Shown here in pieces: positions 26,089 to 35,326 of a stretch of 64,000 nt of DNA; the first letter of the stretch is position 1; each line of letters starts with the position of its first letter. The stretch comes from Sulfitobacter sp. F26204 (lineage in GTDB: Bacteria > Pseudomonadota > Alphaproteobacteria > Rhodobacterales > Rhodobacteraceae): the NCBI RefSeq assembly GCF_026410305.1, contig NZ_JAPMLQ010000007.1:124001-188000 (forward strand), given 5' to 3'. Position numbers and translations under genes: made by a program. The notes beneath the pieces were generated by a model that did no database searches, had not been told where the DNA came from, and worked only from the letters and a program-made list of their open reading frames with translations.

Positions 26089-26481
26089 ATGTCCGAACTG
26101 CGTAAACACGGAATTATCCTGACGGATCGAGGGTCGAAATACGCGGTCAGCGGGGCGCAGGTGGCTGCCCGCGCCGAGGTGGATGCCATGCTGAAGCAGC
26201 TCAAACGCGAAAAATCCTATGCTAAAGCCACACATAATACATGGGGTGTTCTGCTGCCCGATGGCACGCCCTTGAAAAGCGACGATGGCGAATCCGGTGC
26301 CGGCATGGTGATCCTGCGCATGCTGGAACGCGCTGAGGTTACCGGCCATCTCGTGATCGTAACTCGATGGTATGGGGGGAAACATCTGGGCGGTGACAGG
26401 TTTCGCCATGTCCAAACCTGTGTCAGTGACTATCTGACCGGGTTAGATGCTCAGAGTGATCGCAGCAAACAGGCAGATTGA
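26089..26481 (+). CDS. IMPACT/YigZ family protein
   Basis: A 130-residue protein with the UPF0029/IMPACT N-terminal domain: FxxA-type YAKATHNTWGVLL, the DDGESGAG loop and VTRWYGGKHLGGDRF. It is shorter than YigZ (~200), having only the N-terminal domain. Related proteins are linked to translation stress and tRNA/ribosome handling; the role here is undetermined. The 3' end overlaps the convergent PAQR gene by 39 bases. Confidence 0.87.
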   Translation: MSELRKHGIILTDRGSKYAVSGAQVAARAEVDAMLKQLKREKSYAKATHNTWGVLLPDGTPLKSDDGESGAGMVILRMLERAEVTGHLVIVTRWYGGKHLGGDRFRHVQTCVSDYLTGLDAQSDRSKQAD

Positions 26482-27066
26482 GGCGAGCAAGACGAAACTG
26501 TGCCAGATTGCGTTTTGATAACGCATGCCCGGATGCGCATAGATTCTTGTACCTGCCGAATAGATCAGTCCGCCACAGACAACAAAGGCCACAACCGCGC
26601 CGCTTGTATGTTGCCACATGGGCCAGATCAGCAGGGCCGACAGCCACCCCATGCCCAGGTACAATGCCAGCGATGTCTTGGCATCGGTACGCCAGAAGGT
26701 CAGCTTGGCGATAGCCCCGATCACCGCCAACGCCCAGACAACACCCAATACACCATAGGCAAAGCCAGATCCGATCACGACTACGATTGGCGTGTAAGTG
26801 CCCGCGATCTTGAAATAAATTGTCGCGTGATCAATGCGGTGCAGCAATGGGCGGATTTGATCGACCGGACACAAATGATAAACTGCCGAAGCCGCGAAAG
26901 CCACAATCAGGCAGGCGGCATAGATCAATGTCGCAACAAATGCAGTGTCGGAATGTGCCGCAGCCTGATTTGCCAGCATCGCACTGGCAGGAATGGCAAA
27001 GAACAACCCGGCCGCATGGACAGCGGCATCAGCAAGGGTCTCGGCTTTGGAATAAGGGTAGGCCAT
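26443..27066 (-). CDS. hemolysin III / PAQR family membrane protein (TrhA-like)
   Basis: A 207-residue protein with seven hydrophobic segments. The conserved family residues are visible: ETLADAAVHAAG at the N-terminus, SAVYHL, HRIDHATIYFKIAGTYTP, and near the C-terminus YQNAIWHSFVLLAS, supplying the three His of the putative metal site. Bacterial members influence membrane-fluidity homeostasis; hemolytic activity should not be assumed. A weak CtrA-like motif lies 48 bases upstream. Confidence 0.9.
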   Translation of the reverse strand: MAYPYSKAETLADAAVHAAGLFFAIPASAMLANQAAAHSDTAFVATLIYAACLIVAFAASAVYHLCPVDQIRPLLHRIDHATIYFKIAGTYTPIVVVIGSGFAYGVLGVVWALAVIGAIAKLTFWRTDAKTSLALYLGMGWLSALLIWPMWQHTSGAVVAFVVCGGLIYSAGTRIYAHPGMRYQNAIWHSFVLLASICLFAAITLSI

Positions 27067-27113
27067 GACACAAGAGTAGCATCACAACATTGGAAAAAAA
27101 TGTCCGGCTTGTG

Positions 27114-27128
27114 TTAACCTTGCGTCAA
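27114..27128. promoter_or_regulatory. imperfect CtrA-like site upstream of the PAQR gene
   Basis: TTAA-N7-TCAA, one mismatch from the TTAA-N7-TTAA consensus, with the arms GTTAAC/GTCAAC forming a near-palindrome. It is 48 bases upstream of the PAQR start and just inside the gap after the adjacent SOS-type gene. Weak evidence on its own; noted because perfect sites occur nearby. Confidence 0.25.
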
Positions 27129-27140
27129 CAAATTTCGGCT

Positions 27141-27509
27141 TTAACGCGGTTTGTTGCTGTCAATCCAGCGCGACATCATGCCCTTGTCGCGAAAACACTC
27201 TGGCGGTACGGGGTTGCGTTTCAGCGTGGCAATGCGTTCGGCAAAGGCAACCTGCTTGGAGGAGGGGTAGTTGGAGAATCTGCCCTGCGGCGCAGGTGCC
27301 TTGTGCGCGTCGATCCATTTGGACAGGGCGGCGCGGTCAGAGGTAATGCCCTCGGGCAGCTTTTGCCCGGCCCGGGCAGCAAGGGTTGTCGCATAGGCGA
27401 TCTGTTTCTCTGTCGCGGGCAGGTTCGGGGTACCGGACTGCGCCGATTGCACGGGCTTGGCCCCTTGTGAAGAAGAGAACAGGCCGGGAAAGGTCGGTTG
27501 GAAGGACAT
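27141..27509 (-). CDS. small protein with two tandem 40-residue repeats, predicted SOS/CtrA regulated
   Basis: A 122-residue protein with an internal duplication. Residues 31-70 and 81-120 align with an exact 50-residue offset: KQ at 35-36 and 85-86, then a hydrophobic helix (IAYATTLA / VAFAERIA), Pro-containing turn, and S(K/R)WID at 63-67 and 113-117 followed by (A/S)-x-K. Each unit looks like a short helix-turn-helix-like domain; the first 30 residues are low complexity. GAGGAG lies seven bases before the ATG. The promoter contains a CtrA-type and a LexA-type motif, so DNA-damage and cell-state control is likely. No known function; DNA or nucleoprotein binding is speculative. Confidence 0.72.
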   Translation of the reverse strand: MSFQPTFPGLFSSSQGAKPVQSAQSGTPNLPATEKQIAYATTLAARAGQKLPEGITSDRAALSKWIDAHKAPAPQGRFSNYPSSKQVAFAERIATLKRNPVPPECFRDKGMMSRWIDSNKPR

Positions 27510-27522
27510 TGGATGCTCCTCT

Positions 27523-27539
27523 CTTAACGATAGGTTAAG
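27523..27539. promoter_or_regulatory. CtrA-like binding site
   Basis: Perfect inverted repeat CTTAAC-N5-GTTAAG containing TTAA-N7-TTAA (27524-27538), 14 bases upstream of the duplicated small gene. It has the same architecture as the site before luxR at 10595-10611. Its closeness to the start would place it at or after the transcription start. Confidence 0.5.
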
Positions 27540-27544
27540 ATATA

Positions 27545-27559
27545 GAACATACGGGGAAC
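27545..27559 (-). promoter_or_regulatory. alphaproteobacterial LexA (SOS) box
   Basis: On the minus strand the sequence reads GTTC-CCCGTAT-GTTC, an exact match to the alphaproteobacterial LexA direct repeat GTTC-N7-GTTC. It ends 36 bases upstream of the duplicated small gene. Repression by LexA is inferred from the motif and its position. Confidence 0.6.
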
Positions 27560-27861
27560 AAAGTCAAGGTTTTGGTGAAATACTGCCCACAACACCCACC
27601 CCTCGCACCGTGCGGCGCCAGACCGCAGGGTGGCGCATCTGGTCTGTCAGTCTGGCAGTTCATGGGGCAGGCGTGGTATTGCTTTAGTTGACTCGCGCCT
27701 GCACTTTCCAAAGCGCTAGACCGTCACGCCAAAGGCGTGCCATCAATAGACGGCGCACCTCTGGTGCAACGGGACGATCTGGCGCTGCACGGCGGCTCTG
27801 CCTTGATTCCGTGCTGGGGTGGGAAAAACTACAGAAGTAGACCTAAAACTGCATCCGAAAC
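27560..27861. other. 302-base gap with no recognisable gene
   Basis: Lies between the SOS-type promoter and the 3' end of the Shedu-like gene. It contains short self-complementary stretches (for example CACGCCAAAGGCGTG near 27726) but no open frame with coding character and no RNA gene I can recognise. It may be the downstream scar of the insertion that brought in the Shedu-like gene. Confidence 0.4.
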
Positions 27862-28923
27862 CTAACGGGTCAAACCCGCCAAAAGGTTTTCCGTCCGAAA
27901 AAACAATTCATCGAAGGTCAGGATTTCAGGAGATTGGACGTTCTTTCGATACAGTTCAAAACTGACTATCTTGTCATCATTACTGGACAGCTCGGCGCTA
28001 TTGCCGACAATCAAATAGGAACGAGGCTCCACCGCATATGCGATCTCTGGTAGATCGTTTCCTTCGCTGTCTTTTAACTGGGCGCGAAGGTAACGCCGCG
28101 AAAACTCATGGGAAGTCTTTTGAGCCTGTGAGACAGCGTTTGATACCTCAGAAGATACACCCCAAACGCCAGACCTATATTGACTCGGTTGTAGTAGTGC
28201 GGTTTTGGATGCTTTTATTTCGATAAGGACAAACTGACGAACATAAGCCCGAACCATAGCAAGCCCATCAGCCCGTTTGCCGAAGTTATTAAAGTCTGCG
28301 CCGGAAGTTACCTGTTCAAACTTGCTTCCTGCTGCGTCTAGAAAAACATAGTTGAGACCAAAGCCAAAAATCCAAGTATTAGCCTCAAAGAACTTCTGCC
28401 ACGCAGTTTCGTTTGTTTCGTTGTTAAGCATTTCGCGGAATTGTTCCAGCGCTATTCGCTTTTCATTCAAAGCAAAGATATCAGCATGAAGTTCAGGAGA
28501 GTTCGAAAGCTCTTTGAGAAGCTCAGGAGCCTTGGTAGTTGTCAGTAGATCAACCAGACCAGTTATGGAAATATCGCCAAGATCAATTCGAGTTTTATTT
28601 GCGTCGCTCATGTTAAGTGAGGTGAGAACCGACAACAACCTCTTCATATCGGCAAGTTGAAATGCGTTAATGGAGAATGACTCAACTAAGAACCACCCAC
28701 CAACTTTGCGAAATTGAAGCTTGTGAATTTTGAGAGTTGTAAAGTCATTTTTCGAATTGGAGTAAAATGCCGAAATGGCGATTTTGAAACGTGCTCCGAC
28801 GTCAAACTCGTCAACTACGATCTCACCTTCACGGGCTATCGAGGCGTAGGCACCATTATTGGCTGCGGGGTTCACATATAGGCGATCTGAAACATAGTTT
28901 GCCGAATATTCCCAATCTTCCAT
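27862..28923 (-). CDS. Shedu-like anti-phage nuclease (DUF4263 / SduA C-terminal domain)
   Basis: A 353-residue protein. The N-terminal ~150 residues are an unassigned, beta-rich domain. The C-terminal part is a DUF4263 domain: ETAWQKFFEANTWIFGFG (the typical E-x2-WQ-x2-F-x-N-x-WI entry), then a PD-(D/E)xK-type active site with Asp in KRADGLAM and Glu-x-Lys in FVLIEIKAS, then an SSEVSNAVSQAQ helix. In the Shedu defence system the single SduA protein has this domain. The gene follows rimO by 12 bases; a GTG four codons upstream is an alternative start. Base composition is visibly AT-richer than both neighbours, suggesting recent acquisition. Confidence 0.82.
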   Translation of the reverse strand: MEDWEYSANYVSDRLYVNPAANNGAYASIAREGEIVVDEFDVGARFKIAISAFYSNSKNDFTTLKIHKLQFRKVGGWFLVESFSINAFQLADMKRLLSVLTSLNMSDANKTRIDLGDISITGLVDLLTTTKAPELLKELSNSPELHADIFALNEKRIALEQFREMLNNETNETAWQKFFEANTWIFGFGLNYVFLDAAGSKFEQVTSGADFNNFGKRADGLAMVRAYVRQFVLIEIKASKTALLQPSQYRSGVWGVSSEVSNAVSQAQKTSHEFSRRYLRAQLKDSEGNDLPEIAYAVEPRSYLIVGNSAELSSNDDKIVSFELYRKNVQSPEILTFDELFFRTENLLAGLTR

Positions 28924-28935
28924 GGTGTGTCTCAC

Positions 28936-30306
28936 TCAAACAACCCGCCCCCACAAATCATATTCCCCCGCTTCCTCTACCTCGACCGTCAGAATATCCC
29001 CAACCGAAACCCCCTCAAACCCCTCATCAATAAACAGGTTCCCGTCGATCTCTGGCGCATCCGCCTTGGTTCGGCAGGTCGCGGCCTCTGCGTCAATCTC
29101 GTCCACGATCACCTCCAGCCGTCGCCCAACCTTCGCCTCCAGCTTGGCCTCGGAAATCGCCTGCGCGCGTGCCATGAACCGGTCCCAGCGGTCCTGCTTC
29201 ACCTCCGCCTCCACATGATCCGGCAAAGCGTTCGACCGCGCCCCATCGACGTTTTCATATTGAAAACAGCCCACGCGATCTAACTGGGCCTCATCGAGCC
29301 AATCCAGCAGCGTCTGGAACTCCGCTTCGGTCTCGCCTGGATAACCGACGATAAACGTCGAGCGCAGCGTCAGATCAGGGCAGATCGACCGCCAGGCCGC
29401 AATCTCGTCCAAAGTCTTCGCCGCAGCCGCAGGCCGCGCCATGCGTTTCAGCACATCCGCGTGCGCGTGCTGGAACGGAATATCCATATAGGGCAGCACC
29501 AAACCTTCCGCCATCAGCGGGATCAGCTGGCGCACATGCGGATAGGGATAGACATAGTGCAGCCGCACCCACGCCCCGAGCGAGCCGAGATCACGCGCCA
29601 AATCGGTGATATGTGCGCGATGCCCGCGATCCTCGGCATGTTTGATGTCGACACCATAAGCCGAGGTATCCTGCGAAATCACCAACAGTTCCTTGACGCC
29701 GCTATCCACCAACCGTTCTGCTTCGCGCAGCACGGCATGGGCAGGGCGCGATTGCAATCGGCCGCGCATGTCCGGAATGATGCAGAACTTGCATTTGTGG
29801 TTACAGCCCTCGGAAATTTTCAAATAGCTGTAGTGGCGCGGAGTCAGCGACACTTGCTGCGCCGGCAACAGGTCGATGAAGGGATCAGGTGAGGGCGGCA
29901 CGGCGGCGTGCACGGCGTCCAGCACCTGTTCGTACTGGTGCGGTCCCGTGACGGCAAGGATCTTGGGATGATGCTCGCGGATGTAATCGGGCTCGGCACC
30001 CAGGCAGCCGGTGACGATCACACGTCCGTTTTCATTCAGTGCTTCGCCGATGGCGTCCAGGGATTCAGCCTTGGCGGAATCCAGAAATCCGCAGGTGTTC
30101 ACGATCACTGCATCCGCACCGGCATAATCGGGCGATACGCCATATCCTTCGGCCCTCAGCCGCGTCAGAATGCGTTCGGAATCAACCAACGCCTTGGGAC
30201 AGCCGAGAGAGACCATGCCAATGGTGGGCTGGCCGTCGCGTTTGCGTTCACTGATCTTGGCAACTGGTGCGAGATCGGGGCGTAGTTCTGGTGGGTTTGT
30301 GCTCAT
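28936..30306 (-). CDS. rimO: ribosomal protein S12 methylthiotransferase RimO
   Basis: A 456-residue radical SAM enzyme that methylthiolates the conserved Asp of ribosomal protein S12. The UPF0004 N-terminal domain has three cluster Cys ([34 protein letters not shown]). The radical SAM motif CNHKCKFC (CxxxCxxC) is in the middle. A C-terminal TRAM domain ends in [10 protein letters not shown]. The open frame continues upstream to 30696 inside the divergent asmA-like gene; the start at 30306 fits the family N-terminus. The Shedu-like gene is inserted immediately downstream. Confidence 0.95.
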   Translation of the reverse strand: MSTNPPELRPDLAPVAKISERKRDGQPTIGMVSLGCPKALVDSERILTRLRAEGYGVSPDYAGADAVIVNTCGFLDSAKAESLDAIGEALNENGRVIVTGCLGAEPDYIREHHPKILAVTGPHQYEQVLDAVHAAVPPSPDPFIDLLPAQQVSLTPRHYSYLKISEGCNHKCKFCIIPDMRGRLQSRPAHAVLREAERLVDSGVKELLVISQDTSAYGVDIKHAEDRGHRAHITDLARDLGSLGAWVRLHYVYPYPHVRQLIPLMAEGLVLPYMDIPFQHAHADVLKRMARPAAAAKTLDEIAAWRSICPDLTLRSTFIVGYPGETEAEFQTLLDWLDEAQLDRVGCFQYENVDGARSNALPDHVEAEVKQDRWDRFMARAQAISEAKLEAKVGRRLEVIVDEIDAEAATCRTKADAPEIDGNLFIDEGFEGVSVGDILTVEVEEAGEYDLWGRVV

Positions 30307-30364
30307 GAAGAGGCTATAGTCCAAGCAAAGCGGCTGGGAAAGCCTGAGCAGTAAGGTGTGTGAT

Positions 30365-32296
30365 ATGAAATGGATCATTCGAATTGCCGGAATTGTGATA
30401 TTGGTCACGGTTCTGGTTCTGGTCGCTGTTCTGATGTTGCCCGCTGACAGAATTGCGAGGATCGCCTCGGACCAGCTCAGCCGCGTTACCGGGCGCAGTG
30501 TCACGATCAGCGGCGATGTGAAGATGACTTTCTGGCCGGTACTGGGAGTGAATGCAGGCAAGCTGGAAGTCGGCAATGCGGATTGGGCGGGTGAGGGCGC
30601 GATGCTGAGTGCCGCCCAGGCCGCGATCGGGGTGGATGCCAGCGCCTTGCTGCGGGGAGACATCCGGATCACCAACGTCGAAGCGGTCAGTCCCACGGTT
30701 CGCCTGCAAAGCCGTCAGGATGGCCGCGCCAATTGGAAGTTTTCCGATGGCGCGGGCGCGGCGCAGATTGAGACAGAAACAAACCCGAACACAACCGCCA
30801 GACCGCTGACCATTGAACGCCTGGTGATCCGGGATGCATCATTGATCTATGATGCCGAAGGCGCGGACCGGGTGTCTTATCAAGGGGTTGATCTGTCTTT
30901 GGATTGGCCGGATCCGGCAGGTGCAGCGACAATTCGTGCCACGCTGCATCCTGCTCGGCAAGCTGTCAAGGTCAAGGCAACGATTGACCGTTTTGCCGGA
31001 TTTCTGAAGGGGGACGTGCAACCTGTTGACCTGGAAATCAACACCGATGGTGGAAGCCTGAGCCTGGATGGACGGGCCTCGTTACAGGGGGCCGTGGCCG
31101 GGGAAATGCGCCTGAAGACCAATGATACCAGCGCCTTCTTGACTGCACTGGGTGTTGGGCCCTTGGATGTGCCCACAGGGTTGGGGCGCAGACTGGATGT
31201 GAGCAGCACGCTCACCCTGACACCGGACCGCCGACTTGCTTTGCGTGATCTGCAGGCGGATCTTGGGGGCAATCGCTTGAACGGTGCGGCCGACCTCATG
31301 TTGAACGGCACACCGCAAATCAATGCACAGCTTGTGACTGGCGCATTGGATTTATCGATGTTGGGGGGTGGGGAAGACAGTGGTTCGGGCAATTCTGCCG
31401 GTGGCGGCTGGCCCACGACACCGATTGACGCATCGGGATTGGCAGCCTTCAACGGGGCAATTTCCCTGCGGGCAGACAGCATTGATCTGGGCGCACTCAA
31501 GTTGGGCGCAACCCGCAGTTTGCTGAGCAACGACCGCTCGCGCATGGTGTTTGAACTGCGCGAAGTGAACGGTTATGGCGGAAAATTTACCGGTGAATTT
31601 GTGATGAACAACCGGAGCGGCCTGTCGGTCGGCGGCAAATTGCGGGCTGGCGGGGTGGAAATGAAACCCCTGTTGAGCGATCTGGCGGATCTGACGCGGT
31701 TCACAGGGCGAGGTGATGCCGAGGTGTCATTTCTTGGAGTCGGCCAAAGCATTGATGCAATCATGAAATCACTGTCAGGCAAGGGCGCAGTGAATATAGG
31801 GCGCGGCTCGATCGAAGGGATCGATCTGGATCACCTTCTGGGGTCCTTTGATGTGCAGGGCGGCACAACTGTTTTTGATGCGCTTTCAGCGACCTTTGCG
31901 CTGGAAAAAGGTGTGATGCGCAATGAAGACCTGATGATGTTGTTGCCAAATTTCGAGGCAACCGGCACCGGGCAGGTGAACCTGGGCGCGCAAACATTGG
32001 ACTACACCGTCACGCCCAAGGCACTGCGGGTGAACAGGGAGCGGGGTTTGGCGGTGCCGGTACGGATCTTCGGCCCTTGGGCGAATCCAGCTATCAAACC
32101 AGATCTCAAGGCGGTGCTGGACCTGAATTTCCGCGAGGAAAAGGAACGTGCAGAAGAAAAGGTCAAACAAAAGCTGGAACAAAAATTGCAAGAAGAACTG
32201 GGTATCCAGCGTCAGCAGGGACAATCGATGGAAGATGCAGTGAAGGACAGGGTCGAAGACAAGCTGAAAAAGGAACTGTTCAGGATATTTGACTGA
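30365..32296 (+). CDS. AsmA family protein
   Basis: A 643-residue envelope protein with one N-terminal membrane anchor (residues 4-27) and a large periplasmic region. The AsmA signature follows the anchor ([24 protein letters not shown], then [27 protein letters not shown]), and the C-terminal AsmA_2 part has [24 protein letters not shown] and [20 protein letters not shown]. It ends in a charged coiled coil ([20 protein letters not shown]). AsmA-like proteins are bridge-type proteins linked to lipid transport to the outer membrane. The ATG at 30365 with AAGGTG upstream was preferred to 30356. It is divergent from rimO. Confidence 0.9.
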   Translation: MKWIIRIAGIVILVTVLVLVAVLMLPADRIARIASDQLSRVTGRSVTISGDVKMTFWPVLGVNAGKLEVGNADWAGEGAMLSAAQAAIGVDASALLRGDIRITNVEAVSPTVRLQSRQDGRANWKFSDGAGAAQIETETNPNTTARPLTIERLVIRDASLIYDAEGADRVSYQGVDLSLDWPDPAGAATIRATLHPARQAVKVKATIDRFAGFLKGDVQPVDLEINTDGGSLSLDGRASLQGAVAGEMRLKTNDTSAFLTALGVGPLDVPTGLGRRLDVSSTLTLTPDRRLALRDLQADLGGNRLNGAADLMLNGTPQINAQLVTGALDLSMLGGGEDSGSGNSAGGGWPTTPIDASGLAAFNGAISLRADSIDLGALKLGATRSLLSNDRSRMVFELREVNGYGGKFTGEFVMNNRSGLSVGGKLRAGGVEMKPLLSDLADLTRFTGRGDAEVSFLGVGQSIDAIMKSLSGKGAVNIGRGSIEGIDLDHLLGSFDVQGGTTVFDALSATFALEKGVMRNEDLMMLLPNFEATGTGQVNLGAQTLDYTVTPKALRVNRERGLAVPVRIFGPWANPAIKPDLKAVLDLNFREEKERAEEKVKQKLEQKLQEELGIQRQQGQSMEDAVKDRVEDKLKKELFRIFD

Positions 32297-32389
32297 CAGG
32301 TTTCCCTGCGGGCAATGCTGCGTCTTGGGGTTTCGCACGGGGGAATGCTGCGTTAAACCAATCGCTGAACCCGCCGCAGGAGACGCCCA

Positions 32390-33622
32390 ATGGCCAATGA
32401 TCTATTTAACAGCTTTATGACCGGTCCCGATGAAAACGGCCGCTTTGGCGATTTTGGCGGGCGTTTTGTCTCTGAGACCTTGATGCCGCTGATCCTGGAA
32501 CTCGAAGAGCAATATGAGACCGCCAAAACGGACGAGAGTTTTTGGGCCGAAATGCACGATTTGTGGACCCATTATGTCGGCCGCCCCAGTCCACTTTATT
32601 TTGCCGAGCGGCTGACGCAAAAACTGGGCGGTGCAAAGATTTATATGAAGCGTGACGAGTTGAATCACACCGGCGCGCACAAGATCAACAATGTGCTCGG
32701 CCAGATCATTCTAGCGCGGCGCATGGGCAAAAAGCGGATTATCGCGGAAACCGGCGCAGGCCAACATGGTGTGGCAACGGCAACCGTCTGTGCAAAGTTC
32801 GGTTTGAAATGTGTGGTTTACATGGGTGCGCATGATGTGGAACGCCAGGCCCCCAATGTCTTTCGCATGCGCCTGCTGGGGGCAGAAGTCATTCCTGTGA
32901 CCTCGGGCAGAGGCACCCTGAAGGACGCGATGAATGATGCATTGCGCGACTGGGTGACCAATGTGCGCGACACATTCTATTGTATTGGTACGGTAGCAGG
33001 ACCGCACCCCTATCCGGCTATGGTCCGCGACTTTCAAAGCATCATAGGCAAGGAAGTGCGTGAACAAATGACCGCTGCAGAAGGGCGTTTGCCCGACACG
33101 GTAATCGCCGCCATCGGTGGTGGTTCGAACGCGATGGGGCTTTTCTTTCCGTTTCTGGATGACAAGGACGTGAATATCATCGGTGTCGAGGCCGGTGGCA
33201 AGGGCGTGAATGCCAAGATGGAGCATTGCGCATCTCTGACAGGCGGGCGCCCCGGCGTATTGCATGGCAACCGAACCTATCTGCTACAGGATGACGACGG
33301 ACAGATATTGGAAGGTTTTTCGATCTCTGCCGGGCTGGATTATCCGGGCATCGGGCCGGAGCATGCCTGGTTGCATGAAATTGGCCGGGCAAAATATGTT
33401 TCGATTACCGATGTCGAAGCGCTGGCTGCATTTCAGGTGTCTTGTGAACTGGAGGGGATTATCCCCGCCCTGGAACCCTCTCATGCGCTGGCCCATGTGA
33501 TGAAGATCGCGCCGGATCTGCCGAAAGATCACATCATCTGTATGAACATGTGTGGACGCGGCGACAAAGACATCTTTACCGTGGCGCGGGCGCTTGGCTT
33601 TGAAATGGGTGAATTTGCCTGA
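32390..33622 (+). CDS. trpB: tryptophan synthase beta subunit
   Basis: A 410-residue PLP enzyme that condenses indole with serine. The PLP Lys lies in [12 protein letters not shown], followed by [13 protein letters not shown], and the phosphate-binding loop is [12 protein letters not shown]. The segment [17 protein letters not shown] is the trpB N-terminus. An AGGAGA site precedes the ATG by eight bases. trpA is 9 kb downstream on the opposite strand, so the two subunits are not co-transcribed. A GGCGGCA/TGCCGCC hairpin follows at 33691. Confidence 0.97.
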   Translation: MANDLFNSFMTGPDENGRFGDFGGRFVSETLMPLILELEEQYETAKTDESFWAEMHDLWTHYVGRPSPLYFAERLTQKLGGAKIYMKRDELNHTGAHKINNVLGQIILARRMGKKRIIAETGAGQHGVATATVCAKFGLKCVVYMGAHDVERQAPNVFRMRLLGAEVIPVTSGRGTLKDAMNDALRDWVTNVRDTFYCIGTVAGPHPYPAMVRDFQSIIGKEVREQMTAAEGRLPDTVIAAIGGGSNAMGLFFPFLDDKDVNIIGVEAGGKGVNAKMEHCASLTGGRPGVLHGNRTYLLQDDDGQILEGFSISAGLDYPGIGPEHAWLHEIGRAKYVSITDVEALAAFQVSCELEGIIPALEPSHALAHVMKIAPDLPKDHIICMNMCGRGDKDIFTVARALGFEMGEFA

Positions 33623-33690
33623 TGGCGATGAACGCACCCACGGCACCTGCCGAAGGTGCGGACGGTATATAAGGCCAAAAAGAGGAGGGG

Positions 33691-33711
33691 GGCGGCACCA
33701 ATTCTGCCGCC
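33691..33711 (+). terminator. hairpin downstream of trpB
   Basis: A 7-bp perfect stem GGCGGCA/TGCCGCC with a 7-base loop, 69 bases after the trpB stop and 12 bases before the convergent DUF2237 stop. No clear T run follows on either side, so it is a weak terminator candidate. Confidence 0.4.
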
Positions 33712-33722
33712 ATTTGATGGGC

Positions 33723-34106
33723 TTAACCGGATTTTGACGCGATTGCGTGGTCTTGCAAAACCCGAAGCGGGACCACCTGCAAGGCGCGTTTATGGGTGGC
33801 TTGAAGATGCACCTTGGGGCCACAGCCCTCATCTGCGGCCTGCAGGAAACGACCTGCGCAGAGACACCAGGAATCACCTGGGGTGAGACCTGCAAAACCG
33901 AATTCAGGACGCGCGGTGCTGAGGTCGTTGCCCACGTATTTCGAATAGGCGAGGAATTCCGCCGTCATCACTGCGCAGACGGTATGACTGCCCTGGTCGG
34001 CGTCGCAGGTGTTGCACAGGCCATCACGGAAAAACCCGGTGAGCGGATCGGTGCCGCAAACCAGCAAGGGACCGTCCAGAACGTTTATGCTGTCTTCAGG
34101 TTCCAT
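33723..34106 (-). CDS. DUF2237 family protein
   Basis: A 127-residue cytoplasmic protein recognised by its family sequence: NVLDGPLLVCGTDPLTGFFRDGLCNT near the start, HTVCAVMTAEFLAYSKYVGNDLSTARPE, and GDSWCLCAGRF, with several conserved Cys. Ends in ATHKRALQVVPLRVLQDHA. The function of the family is unknown; the Cys pattern may bind metal. It lies six bases after the serine hydrolase gene on the same strand, so they may be co-transcribed. Confidence 0.9.
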   Translation of the reverse strand: MEPEDSINVLDGPLLVCGTDPLTGFFRDGLCNTCDADQGSHTVCAVMTAEFLAYSKYVGNDLSTARPEFGFAGLTPGDSWCLCAGRFLQAADEGCGPKVHLQATHKRALQVVPLRVLQDHAIASKSG

Positions 34107-34112
34107 GAGGCC

Positions 34113-35276
34113 TCACAAGGTTTCAGCGATCTGACGGAAAATAGCGACGTTTTGGGATGATACACCGGTTTCGCGAAAATTGCGATCCGCGGCATTGGTG
34201 GCAATCACCACGTTGCGGGCGGTGTCGATATAGATGTACTGGCCGTAGATTCCCCGCGCCATATATTGCCCCTCGGTGGCCCCGACAGGGATCCACCATT
34301 GATAGCCGTATCCGATTTCGCCTGGTGCCGTCGGGGCGCTGGGCCTGGTCGAGGCGCGGACCCATGTCGCCGGCACAATCTGTTTACCTTGCCACATTCC
34401 ATTTTGAAGGAACATCTGCCCAAACCGCGCATAATCACGGGTTGTCAGGTTCAGCCCTCCCAGAACAAAGGCGGTGCCGACACCGTCGGTGAGGTAATAG
34501 GGGGTATATTCCAGTCCCAATGGCATCACCACCTTTTCACTGAGCAGATCAGCAATGGAACGTCCGGTCGCGCCGCGTACCACCATCCCGACCACATGGG
34601 TGTCGATTGAAACATATTTCCAGACTTCCCCGGGGGCGGCAAAGGTCGCACTGAGCTGGGTCGTGAAATCATCCATCTTGCCGCCCAAAGCCAGGATGCG
34701 ACCCATCCGGTTGATGTCGGAGTTTCTGTCCAGGTAGTCTTCGTCAAAGGTTACGCCACTGGCCATGTTCAACACATTGCGCAGGCTGGCACCGTCATAG
34801 GCCGTGCCTTTCAAGCGGGGGGCGTATTTGGTGACTGGATCGTCGATGGAGGTGATGGTGCCGTCTTCAACAAGGATCCCGACCAGAGCGGAGAGAAAGC
34901 TTTTGGCGACGGACCAACTGATCCGCAAATCCTCGGGCTGTGTGCCCTGAAAATAGTTTTCATAGGTAATCTGGCCATCCTTGAGCACGACCAGGGCGGT
35001 AACCTTGCGCTCCGCGATCCAGGTTTCGACAGCGGGGGGGAGGGTGTATTCGGGTCCATAGTCCAAGGGGCTTGTCGCACCATGCCCGCGATCCACCGGG
35101 GTATTGAGAAAGGCAGCATTCATGTTGCTGAAATTATGAACAATCCTGTCTTCGGAAAACAGTGAATTGACTGCCATCAGACGGGAGATCTCTTCACGCT
35201 TCCACAGGCCTACGGCCAGAGCCACCAGCGCCAGAACCAACAGCGCCCGGCCCAACCATTTCCCGAATTTACGCAT
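34113..35276 (-). CDS. beta-lactamase-fold serine hydrolase
   Basis: A 387-residue membrane-anchored member of the class C beta-lactamase / penicillin-binding-like family (Pfam Beta-lactamase). It has an N-terminal anchor at about 9-25, the SxxK motif as SVAK in ISWSVAKSFLSALVG, the YxS-type motif in KYVSIDTHVVG, and a C-terminal YGYQWW strand. The family includes 6-aminohexanoate-dimer hydrolases and esterases; antibiotic resistance should not be assumed. The natural substrate is unknown. Confidence 0.88.
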   Translation of the reverse strand: MRKFGKWLGRALLVLALVALAVGLWKREEISRLMAVNSLFSEDRIVHNFSNMNAAFLNTPVDRGHGATSPLDYGPEYTLPPAVETWIAERKVTALVVLKDGQITYENYFQGTQPEDLRISWSVAKSFLSALVGILVEDGTITSIDDPVTKYAPRLKGTAYDGASLRNVLNMASGVTFDEDYLDRNSDINRMGRILALGGKMDDFTTQLSATFAAPGEVWKYVSIDTHVVGMVVRGATGRSIADLLSEKVVMPLGLEYTPYYLTDGVGTAFVLGGLNLTTRDYARFGQMFLQNGMWQGKQIVPATWVRASTRPSAPTAPGEIGYGYQWWIPVGATEGQYMARGIYGQYIYIDTARNVVIATNAADRNFRETGVSSQNVAIFRQIAETL

Positions 35277-35326
35277 CGGTGCCCCCTATTTGCAGCCTCA
35301 CGCCAGTCAATCACAAGCCGAACGGT

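Noticed and set aside
34113-35276. antibiotic-resistance beta-lactamase
   Set aside because: The SxxK/YxS fold is shared with esterases and amide hydrolases, and the N-terminal anchor and context do not indicate a resistance enzyme.
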